Shown here: positions 43,010 through 51,922 of the stretch, in pieces
Position numbering within the stretch: position 1 is the stretch's first letter
Layout: each line of letters begins with the position of its first letter
Assembly: GCA_022539475.1 (NCBI GenBank)
Contig: VCMS01000008.1
Location: 1-64,000 of the forward strand
DNA from: Gracilaria domingensis
Taxonomy: Eukaryota > Rhodophyta > Florideophyceae > Gracilariales > Gracilariaceae
DNA: 64,000 nt
Reading direction: 5' to 3'
The notes under the pieces: generated by a model
Told to the model about the DNA's origin: nothing
The model's input: the letters and a program-made list of their open reading frames with translations, nothing else
Databases searched by the model: none
Translations under genes and position numbers: made by a program

Positions 43010-44560
43010 GTGGGCTGCAATGGATCCTCCAGGTCGTTTCGGTCCATCAGAACATCTATTCTTACTCACGCCAACTCCATCCTAGCTGACATCGAACGCT
43101 CGTTTCCGGCTCCAGGGCTTCATATTGATTTCTCGACATCAGAAAAGGGTAAGTCTCTCAACGGCTTCTTCACCACTGACGGAATCAGAGGCATGCTAGA
43201 AGCAAAGGACTATCGCGCCCTCGACATGGTCTTCCCCTTCATCGGTGCATTCTTCGACCGTTGCTGCGGTGAAGTATCTCCCGCCCCAATAACCACCATT
43301 TTCACCTCTTACGTCGATCTCGTCAATAACGTTCTTCACTACCACACTGCCCCAGAATGGACTGATGATCGCTTACGCTCTTTGGAGACTCTCATCAAGA
43401 ACTTCAAGACTCAAACTGTCTCAGTTTTGGGTCCATACCAGGCCTCCAACTTTCGTACTCTCAAATTCCATCTCCTGGATCACATCATTCCAGACATCCG
43501 TCGATACGGGGGCCCCCATTTCGGTGATGCAGGTGTGTACGAGCACGCGCATCTCCTCTTCAAGAACCACTACCGCCGTACCTCTCGCAGAAGATCAACT
43601 GCGCATAAGGAAACAGTGGACTCAATCCAAGAGTCGCAGGATTTCTTACACTCCATCTCGGTAAGGAAACACTTCTCCATGTCTACCAACTCGGCCAGTC
43701 GTTTGTCGCAGCGGTGTCCCTCCATGGTTCGTGATGGTAGTTCATTATCCCTCTTCGACATCATCACGGCCGACAAGTATCTACGGTCCCATCCAAACGT
43801 CCCGTCATCTGCTCTCACAGATTTGTTCTCCAAAACTACATTGCAGTCCATCAACCAAATCTCTCGCGACGCCCTCTCTTCCTTCCGTACCCTAAGCTTA
43901 GAAACTCTTCAACCGTTGGACAACCCCCATGACATCAAAATCACCGTCGTTAACTCCGCTTACATTGTTTCTGGATTCTGTCCCTCGCTGGATGACTACG
44001 ATCGTCACTTTCAATGCATTAGACTGCGAGAGCCGGAGGTCTCTTTGTGTGAACGTATTTTTGCAACCACTTCTTTCGGCCCTTCCAAGTCCCCAAAATT
44101 CTCTACCGTCCTGGTTAATGGAACTCCTCCTCCCGGTTTTGACTTCCCGACCGCATGGGTATGCAAAGTCTTTGCCCTGGTTCGCTTTAGCAGATGTAAT
44201 CAAAGCAATTCCGATTCTGAATTTGCCTTTGTTCGCTTCTTCGAGGTAACGGAGCCGTTGGATAACATTGACGAATCTTTGAACTGCATTTCCCTCCGCT
44301 GGGCCACGGATGACGAGGAAGATCGCACATTGCAAACCTCCAATTCTCTAAAACGGTCAACAACTGCATCTGTATCCCCATGGTTCGGTCTCGTCCCATT
44401 CTCTTCGATCAAAGGCTCGGTACACATCCTCCGACAAAACTATCCCGCACGCCCCTTTTTCCCTCCATTGCACTGGAAGTTCCACCGATTCTACATTAAC
44501 AGATTCTATCGCAATCCCCGAGCTCGTTTACACTACCATCCAATCACCAAACTTTCGTAA
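43010..44560 (+). pseudogene. Plavaka-like transposase, copy B, N-terminally truncated
   Basis: 516-residue open frame whose first 200 residues align with the end of copy A: SFRSIRTSILTHANSILA, KSLNGFFTTDGIRGMLEA, DMVFPFIGAFFDRCCG and KFHLLDHIIPDIRR. The remainder extends to a C-terminus (FCPSLDDYD, SFGPSKSPKFSTVLV) that is partly preserved in copy A. The zinc finger and the catalytic N-terminal half are missing, so the initial ATG is incidental. It ends 16 bases before the convergent gene at 44577. Confidence 0.75.
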
Positions 44561-44576
44561 CGTAAACCATAATGCA

Positions 44577-47115
44577 TTAGTGACGTTCTATCCAATTCTC
44601 CTCATGTAATCCTTCTTGCACAGACCTTTCCCTCACATCCCTCTCTGCAGTTATGTCGTAGAACATACGGTCTCCCCGACTGCAGCATCCAACATAGCAA
44701 TCCAGTACAGCTCCGAGCTTCTCAGAGATCTCTCCCATAAACACATCTTCTCGGACAGCAAGGTACATTTTCCTTTTCGACGGAATCCAGTAAACCACAG
44801 TGCCCACCCGGTCATCATTTCCATGCCGCGCATCTTCAGCATTCGATGGGCCATTTCTGAACTCTGTTGGATAACTCTGCTGCATGCGGACCCTCACGGT
44901 CTTCAGTATACTCTCAAGTGCCAGTGGTAGATATTTCCCGAACAAGTTGGAGAACAACACTTGTCTCTTACCACCTCTCCCTCGTTCAGACTCTGTCGCG
45001 CGAACAACGGACGCTATCCAGACATCAAGACGTGCCAGATGCATAATTGTTCCATCCACTGGATCCCTCTCTTCGGTATTCCTCGAACTTGTTTGTAAAA
45101 CGTCGTAGCCCATGAACTCACGCAGCACCTCCAAGCTCAGGCTGTTCCGAAAAAGCAAGTCACATGGTTCATCTTCGGTTGCATGATATGGGTTAAAGCC
45201 CGAGAAACATATATCTTCTACCTTCTGAGTTCTCCACGACGACAGAATCTCACATCCATTTGCATCTTTGGGTAGGAGTTTTTCACGTACCTCTCTGGTT
45301 TGTATTTCATACTTGTTCTGCTCCCTTTCATCATTTTTTATCGGGGCCCTTACAAGCATGTCGTAACCTAGTCCCATCAATAACTTCTCCTTCGCATGGC
45401 GTTTTCGAACACCTATTGCATCACTTAAAGCCTGTTTCAACCTTCTGCGCAAACAAATGTCGTGCGTTAACTGTTTCACACAGTCATCTTCCATTTTCAT
45501 TCCTCGGATAGATTCCCAACGGGGCTTCATTACCTCCGTCTCCACAATTTGCATCAACAAATGGTCGCCTCCACCACGTACGAATGGCGTGTACGCCCTC
45601 ATCTCCATGGCAAGATCCATTGGGCACCGTGGCACTATCTCCTTCCCATCAACAACCAGCACACTGTCGTCTTTCTCAGGTCCAACTGTCTCACTTCGGT
45701 TGCCCCAGTTCCTTGCCGGTATACTCATCTCGAAGCATAGCTCTCTTGTCTCGTCTTTGGCGTATTGAAGTATGGAGTCATAGACGGTCTTCGCAACACC
45801 AACAAACTCGTCGTTCACGTCAATGTTGTACCGCTTCCTGCTCTTGTTACTGTCATGTTCGTTCCTTTTCCCTCCACTTCTGAGAGCCTCTCTCAAAGAG
45901 TGTATGAGAACCTCTTGTTCTCTGACCTTAACCTCCAGTTGCTCTATGTTCTTCTAAGCAAGTCGTACGCTCATTTTCAGACTTTGCTTGTCCTCTATTG
46001 TACGATACAGATCTCCCTTCAGTTTCCCGATCTATTCCAAAAGCTCGTATCGCGGAGTAAGGGATTCATCTTCATCTTCTTCCATTGCACCATGCAGGGA
46101 AAAGCTCCGTGACAAAGCACCACGATCAACATCTTTATCGTTCTATACTTCTCTACGGGCGTTTGCTATGACAGGTTGCCGATCGTTCCCCACCCGTCTA
46201 TTCTCATTTCCATGGTTCGTCCTTCTTCTGACCTGATTGAACCTGTTTCTCTGTGACTCACCTGTGACTGGTGTCGGTTGTATCTCGTCTTCGTCTTCGT
46301 CTTCCTTATGTCTGGACCCAATATGAGGGACGGAATCATGCCTGCCTTCGATGGGAGCCATATGCGTTGCATTTCCGGCGTCCACGTTATCGTTCGCCTC
46401 CACATTATCCTTGTCCTCGACGTCACTTGGGATATCTACTGCGTCCGTGGACTCCCGCTCCTTTCTTCCACTGCCTTTCTTGGCACGAGAGACACTCTCA
46501 TTCATTTTCTCGTTCCTCTTCACTTTTCTCGAATCATAACTGTTACGTTCTGTTCCGGCAGCGCTTCTGGGTATCTCCCTATCCCCAGGTTCGGCTCTAG
46601 GTTCGGCTCTCACGATGGCGCAATCCACGGTTTCCATCTCCGCATTGTCATCCGCAGTTCTCACCTTGTCGAAACAATCATCGATACGAGGACCTTCTGT
46701 TCCTCCACTGCCTCTTGTCCTTCTTACATTCTGACGTACGGCCGTTCTTCTCTTATTTCCTTTCATCGCTTTGACATCTACATTTCCATCATCACTGACC
46801 CTTGGCTCTTCCATTGCAGCCATGTGGCGTGTAACAGGCCCACGCATTGCACTATCCTTGGCTTGAACGGTTTCACTTACTGTGCGTTCCGTAGCGCATG
46901 TGGAAGCTCCTGACCTCCTTCTCGGTTTTACTTCCGATACTGTAGATGAAGATTTGGTTTGCGAAGTCCAGCACGAGGTGCTCGGCCTCGGCTACCTCTC
47001 CCATTAGTAGCACTACTTCGTGAGACGACCGCGCTCCTACGTTTGGCCACCCTAGTATCCCAGCGCTCCGGCGGTACCGATGCCTTTCGCAGTTTACCAC
47101 CTGCATGCTCCGCAC
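44577..47115 (-). CDS. Probable multi-exon gene, charged coiled-coil protein, unknown
   Basis: Three minus-strand coding stretches appear to belong together. The last (44577-45955) is open from a good acceptor (TTGCTTAG just upstream of 45955), begins with a coiled coil (KNIEQLEVKVREQEVLIHSL) and encodes about 460 residues without recognised motifs. The middle (about 46143-46847) is highly charged and disordered (KEDEDEDEIQP). The first (about 46884-47101 from an ATG) encodes a more structured segment (VVLLMGEVAEAEHLVLDF) ending at the donor ACA|GTAAGT. Exact joins are not proven. The convergent copy B transposase ends only 16 bases away. Confidence 0.45.
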
Positions 47116-47128
47116 GTTGAGGGGCCAT

Positions 47129-47592
47129 CCGAGATCCTTCGGCCTTCGTGCGCGGTAGTATTACGGAACAGATATAGAAACGTGAACGATACTGAAGGTA
47201 TATGATTGAGAGTGATATGTGAGGGTCACGTACTCGGTGTGCAGGACTGATATGTGAAGGGGAGGGGAATTTAACCTCGTACTGCATATATGGCGAAAAG
47301 CATTCTGCAGCATTTGTGGCGGATCGGCATTCAATTTTTGGACCTTTCCCGGGTCCATATTCCGGACTTGGTCCGATTTTCCCGGATGTTGCGCCCTGCA
47401 TATACAAGTACGGCACTTTCAACGATCTTTCATACCACTATATGCATCAATATGTTACACAGTACAGCTTGAGTGTACATATGAGTAGTATTTCTGCAAT
47501 CATAGCACAAGTGTTCAATACAATTTACTTCAACAAAAAGCTTTTCTCACTACATTGAGCCCATACGAAGTTCAAGGACATTGTCTGAGAAC
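47129..47592. other. Intergenic, no supported gene
   Basis: Contains several short palindromic bits (GGACCTTTCCCGGGTCC) but no gene I can support. Confidence 0.5.
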
Positions 47593-48744
47593 CTAGGTTA
47601 ACCTTTCCCAAGGATATGTGGGTCCATAGTCAACGTAAATTTCGTCGTGCTCCTCAATGTCCCTTGAGGCCGTGACTACGAGGAGTCTGTAGTTCTCCAA
47701 AAGCCCCAAAGTTGTAGCCTGATACTCTGTGGGCCGGCGAATGAATACATTTGGTTTGTGTGCCATGTTAGAATCCATTTCTTCCAATTCCTTGTCCTCA
47801 TCACCTTCACGATATGATGCGTCATTGATATAGCCCGCTACACAGAAAGGAGCAGGAACTATCCAGGCATGACCAGCGTTGACTTCAGTATCATAATGCG
47901 GGAGAGTGTTGTACATTTGCCCCTTCACCCTCACTTGCATGCAATACTTCCTGAACCGAGATGCAGTGGCCCCCAGCATTCCGTCTCCATACGTCAAATG
48001 TGTGGTACTGCGTCGGCTTAGATCATGATACACCAAGGTCCCATAAAAGTATCCAATAACCTCCCCTTCGGAAAACGCCCTACTCGTAAATACTCCATTT
48101 CCACTTGCTGCATGTTTGATATTCGACTTCTTCACATAGAGCCATAGCGATGTCACCTCGACAGAGAGTAAAGTGTGACTGTCCAACGTAGTCATCTTCC
48201 CTTGTAAGGCAAGTGGCCACTCATGGAACGGTTTCTCTTTGTACGTAGTGATAAGACCAGGTTCATTCCAATAGGTGGATAGGTACGAAATGATATGGAA
48301 TGGGAAAGATTGGTACGATGGGAATCCCTTGGGTGCATTCCATATAGTCGAAGTCTTTCGTTTCCGTTCAGGAAATTTGGCATCCACCACATAAGACGCT
48401 TGAACTACCTCATTCGTAACCGGTTCTTTCATCTTCAATTCATTACGCCACACCTTTCTTGCGTAATGCACAATAGCATTGTGCTTGGCATGAGAGAAAC
48501 ACTGCTCATCTTGCTCACATCCAATGAAACGCCGAGGCCCCTTAATATCCATACATGCCAGCGCGCACGAGAATGTCCCGGAGTAGAGATCAACCACAAC
48601 ATCCCCGGGTTTCGAGAACCTCGCTATCAGCTCCATCAGTAGCTGCCTCGACTTTTGTTCTGGACGAGCCTTCGCGGTTCGAATTCTTCTACCACTCTTC
48701 ACTCTCCATCGGAGACTCCCCCAGGCGTAAGATTTGGAACCTGG
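47593..48744 (-). CDS. Methyltransferase C-terminal motif region plus SET domain
   Basis: The frame is open from 48744 and overlaps the end of the upstream methyltransferase frame in a one-base-shifted register; there is no good ATG at its start. The first ~70 residues (ARPEQKSRQLLMELI, SKPGDVVVDLYSGTF, CEQDEQCFSHA) match the KPE...LL...PGD-V-D-F-G-G segment that follows the DPPY motif in beta-type adenine or cytosine DNA methyltransferases. A SET domain follows: FTSRAFSEGEVIGYFYG, AGYINDASY and EHDEIYVDYGPTY (about 47610-48110). The usual NHS of SET domains reads NDAS here, so lysine methylation activity is uncertain. It is probably the second half of one polypeptide with 48699-50759. Confidence 0.65.
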   Translation of the reverse strand, partial: PGSKSYAWGSLRWRVKSGRRIRTAKARPEQKSRQLLMELIARFSKPGDVVVDLYSGTFSCALACMDIKGPRRFIGCEQDEQCFSHAKHNAIVHYARKVWRNELKMKEPVTNEVVQASYVVDAKFPERKRKTSTIWNAPKGFPSYQSFPFHIISYLSTYWNEPGLITTYKEKPFHEWPLALQGKMTTLDSHTLLSVEVTSLWLYVKKSNIKHAASGNGVFTSRAFSEGEVIGYFYGTLVYHDLSRRSTTHLTYGDGMLGATASRFRKYCMQVRVKGQMYNTLPHYDTEVNAGHAWIVPAPFCVAGYINDASYREGDEDKELEEMDSNMAHKPNVFIRRPTEYQATTLGLLENYRLLVVTASRDIEEHDEIYVDYGPTYPWERLT

Positions 48745-50759
48745 TCAATGATAGAATAGTGCCCAGGATAGCGAGCTGAAACGTAGTTGAAGTTCTGATA
48801 GTTCACAATTACCTTCTGTTCCGCGTACGAGTTTCCATTCCTCACGCCATGCACGGCGTACTCCGTCGCCCCAAACAGGCGAGTAGTATTACGCGCAGGT
48901 TTCTTCAAGGGGTTCGAACGAGAACGAATGAAGTTCATGGGCGTCGAATCCACTAAGAATGATGCGGTTTTCTTTCCGCTTGCGTCCTCCGACTTGTGCT
49001 CTCGCAAAATCTCTTCCCAGTCTCCAAACTGGTCGATACTGCAGAACAAAACGAAATGTCCTCCTGGTCGAAGCATGGATGCCATGATGTCCGCAGTATT
49101 GTCCATATCATCGTCAGCCAATTCGTCGTACTCGCTGTCGCGGATGCCATATGGTGGGTCTGTGAGCGCGAACTGAACGTTGCATTCCAAAGATGTATCC
49201 GATGGGAAGATAGTACCATGGGCCTCCACCAGTTCGTCATATCCGACACAATGCATTGAGAATTGCTTCTCCATGCTTCCTCGCACCACATCTAGAGCAT
49301 TTAACGTGCGCGTGTCATCAAAGTCATGAGGGGGGAGAACCCCATCTGGAACGTTATCTTTCGCCCCAACAGAGGCACCAGGTGTATCACCTTCTTCATT
49401 GTCGCTATCGAGGATGACGATGACATCGGAGTTAACCGATCTTTTCCCTGCGGCGTTCCTCTTGGAGGAGCTCGGAATCTGTATCGAGTCCTCAACCTTA
49501 ACCGTGACGGTATTACTTCCTCCATCCTGCCCTGAAGGAGCGGCCCTAGGGATAAGTCGAGATGGTTGGAAGTTATGTACAGACATCGCTTGACGAATAG
49601 GAGACACGTACTGTTCGGAGAATACATTGAAACGGGGTGGTACTCGTGCGGGGCGGCCAGGTCTGAAGCTTTCCAACAAATTCCATCTTGACGTTGGGGA
49701 CATTTGGTATAGGAAGCCATTCAACACAATCTTGCTGAAATCTGCCAAGAATTCCTTTGCCAACTCCTGTAAGTTGGCGTCGATAGTATCCGGAAGAGTA
49801 TGAACCCAAGAAACGGTGTCGTTCATATCCAACGTGGGTTTCAGTTCTTCCCCCAACGTATGAAAAGCTGACTCCGGACTGTAACCAACAGAGCGGGATT
49901 CAATGACATGGAACCCAAGCGACTTCTTTTCTACAAGCAGGTATGGCAGCAACATCTGCTCACCATCACCAAAGCCTAAGGTTGAGGCAAAGAAATCCCA
50001 TCCCTTACGAATCGTTTGCACTGCATGTGCCATCCGTCTCCCGTGCGTCTCATTCGAAGCTATGTAGCCGTCGACGAACTGCACAGCTCTATGGGTTCCC
50101 TTCCCGGTCCTTCCTCTCTTCGCCGCTGGGAGATTTCTCTCCGAAGTTATATGCTTCACGAAAGAGAGATAGAGTAACTGCTGAAAACGAGTGGGAGGCC
50201 CAATCCTGAACGTAGTTCTCTTCGTCTGCTTACTGCCTGGACCATGTCGTTTGAAAAGGTCATTCCAGAAAGCCCGTTCTATGAACGAGTTACTGTTGTC
50301 GACATCCTTTTCAAGACTCCAGGTAAACAAATCTCTCACGCGCCGATCAGAATTCTCGTCGTCTAGATCAGTGATACGCGTATATTTGTAGACCCTGCTC
50401 AGAAAACGCACGTCCAGACAGATCTTCGTGAGTTCTTTTGCGGAGTAGTTTTGGAAAGGACCCTTGACCGCAGTGGTGATGAACTCTCGTGCACATGCCA
50501 GGTGTTCACGGTTTGATAAAGCGTATTCCACAACTTCCGTGTACCCAACTTCACGCGGATTACCAGTACCACTTCTTGAAGCGGCATACGCATCTCGCAA
50601 CTCAATGAACAACCCCCAACATTTCAAGAAACGCGTTGCCATGCTGGCTGAATCGAACGACGCGCTAGAGGATGCGCTAGAGGATACCGTGCAATGGTTC
50701 TCATCGGCCAGCACACTCTGCTTAACAGTCAGAGGAGCGTCATTTCCGGTGGACGCCAT
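48699..50759 (-). CDS. DNA N6-adenine/N4-cytosine methyltransferase, DPPYG part
   Basis: 686 residues from ATG 50759 (ATGG context; the frame is open upstream). The N-terminal ~500 residues show no domain I recognise. An acidic Ser-rich segment with VIVILDSDNEEGD resembles a SUMO-interacting motif (inference). The catalytic part near the end holds the DPPYGIRDSE motif (about 49140-49165), ADIMASMLRPGGHFVLFCS and a FNYVSARYPG segment. The AdoMet-binding motif expected after the DPPY block in beta-class enzymes is found only in the next, one-base-shifted frame (47593-48744), so the two frames form one enzyme. A missing base in the G5 run at about 48718, a small intron, or frameshifting could link them. 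Confidence 0.7.
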   Translation of the reverse strand: MASTGNDAPLTVKQSVLADENHCTVSSSASSSASFDSASMATRFLKCWGLFIELRDAYAASRSGTGNPREVGYTEVVEYALSNREHLACAREFITTAVKGPFQNYSAKELTKICLDVRFLSRVYKYTRITDLDDENSDRRVRDLFTWSLEKDVDNSNSFIERAFWNDLFKRHGPGSKQTKRTTFRIGPPTRFQQLLYLSFVKHITSERNLPAAKRGRTGKGTHRAVQFVDGYIASNETHGRRMAHAVQTIRKGWDFFASTLGFGDGEQMLLPYLLVEKKSLGFHVIESRSVGYSPESAFHTLGEELKPTLDMNDTVSWVHTLPDTIDANLQELAKEFLADFSKIVLNGFLYQMSPTSRWNLLESFRPGRPARVPPRFNVFSEQYVSPIRQAMSVHNFQPSRLIPRAAPSGQDGGSNTVTVKVEDSIQIPSSSKRNAAGKRSVNSDVIVILDSDNEEGDTPGASVGAKDNVPDGVLPPHDFDDTRTLNALDVVRGSMEKQFSMHCVGYDELVEAHGTIFPSDTSLECNVQFALTDPPYGIRDSEYDELADDDMDNTADIMASMLRPGGHFVLFCSIDQFGDWEEILREHKSEDASGKKTASFLVDSTPMNFIRSRSNPLKKPARNTTRLFGATEYAVHGVRNGNSYAEQKVIVNYQNFNYVSARYPGHYSIIDQVPNLTPGGVSDGE

Positions 50760-50992
50760 GTAAGAACTGAGAATCGGAAAGGACGCGAAGTAAACGAGTA
50801 TTGTGAAACGGTAGAAGTTTCGGAGATGTTTGAATGGGTGGGAAGCGTCGGAAACGTCGGGAAGCGTCGGAAACAATGGTGGAGAGCGCGGTTGCGACGG
50901 ATTACCGAGAACTGAGCGGGTAATGAAATAGAGAGACGAGAGTGGGATCTAAACACATCAAACCGGTGGGGCACCTCAGTATGTGCAGTGCA

Positions 50993-51388
50993 TTATATGT
51001 CTAGTATGTAAAACCAACGTAGAAAACACTGGGTTCGTACATCTTTGAACATCGCCCGAGCGCCGTGTGGGAACCGCGGTTCGCCGAGTTCATAGCCGAG
51101 ATCATAGCTATGATCTCGGCTATGAACTCGGCGAACCGCGGTTCGGGCACGGCGCATCTGAGGAAACGCCACGTGTATACCGCCGAAAGGACCCCCCCTG
51201 AGGACCCCCCTGGAGGACCCCTTGCTGGCGTTTATGTGGGCAGTGACGTCGAATAAACGGGAGAGCGATGGAGACGCGGATGACACTTCGGACACATTGT
51301 GTAGCAAGCGTAGAAGATGGAGGGGAAGGGCTTGAGGAGGAGAGACGATGCGGTGGGAGCGGAGCAGCGCACGGAGGGCGGCGGCCAT
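50993..51388 (-). CDS. Presequence-like ORF inside the foldback element
   Basis: 131-residue frame from ATG 51388. Its first ~50 residues come from the unique centre of the foldback (MAAALRALLRSHRIVSPPQA...), basic and alanine/leucine-rich like an organelle presequence. The rest reads through the inverted-repeat arm and is not protein-like. Best seen as a captured gene fragment, not a functional gene. Confidence 0.3.
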   Translation of the reverse strand: MAAALRALLRSHRIVSPPQALPLHLLRLLHNVSEVSSASPSLSRLFDVTAHINASKGSSRGVLRGGPFGGIHVAFPQMRRARTAVRRVHSRDHSYDLGYELGEPRFPHGARAMFKDVRTQCFLRWFYILDI

Positions 51389-51672
51389 CGACAGGGCGTC
51401 ACTTATTCACTGCCCACATAAACGCCAGCAACACCACCAGGTAGTGGTGGTGTGGGTGAGAACAGGTGCTTTGGTGCGCATTGTGTAGTAGAAGTGGTTT
51501 CCAGGGGGTCCTCAGGGGGGTCCTTTCGGCGGTATACACGTGGCGTTTCGTCAGATGCGCCGTGCCGGAACCGCGGTTCGCCGAGTTCATAGCCGAGATC
51601 ATAGCTATGATCTCGGCTATGAACTCGGCGAACCGCGGTTCCCACACGGCGCTCGTGCGATGTTCAAAGATG
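51040..51672. mobile_element. Foldback (Pack-MITE-like) element with nested palindromes
   Basis: Inverted arms 51040-51212 and 51501-51672 are almost identical (start CATCTTTGAACATCG). Each arm contains its own near-perfect palindrome of about 76 bases centred on ATAGCTAT, with arms such as GAACCGCGGTTCGCCGAG. Inside, a second inverted repeat (TGCTGGCGTTTATGTGGGCA at about 51222 and its complement at about 51413-51432) encloses a unique core. No target duplication is obvious. It lies between the divergent methyltransferase and ParB-domain genes. Confidence 0.85.
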
Positions 51673-51922
51673 ATGAAAGGCGGGGACAGTGGTCAACCAG
51701 GACGGAATCAGACATTGATCCAACCATTTATAACCATCAGGAACTGTACCCACACTGCTCACGTGGGCATTGCAGCCGTTTTGAACGTGAGTGGTTGCGT
51801 TTATTGTGCTCACGCGAGAAAGGGCGGAGATTCGAACACGAGCGGTTGCAACTTCACGGGAGCAAACGTACGATTTGAAGAACACCAGGACTCGTGTATA
51901 TCACACACACTGGCACCATATA

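Noticed and set aside
48699-48704. ATGA stop-start overlap between the methyltransferase and SET frames
   Set aside because: The downstream codon is GTG, not ATG, and the methyltransferase motifs are split across the junction, so reinitiation would not give a complete enzyme.
51830-51870. tRNA-like GATTCGAAC motif
   Set aside because: Resembles a B box, but no acceptor stem or anticodon arm can be built around it.
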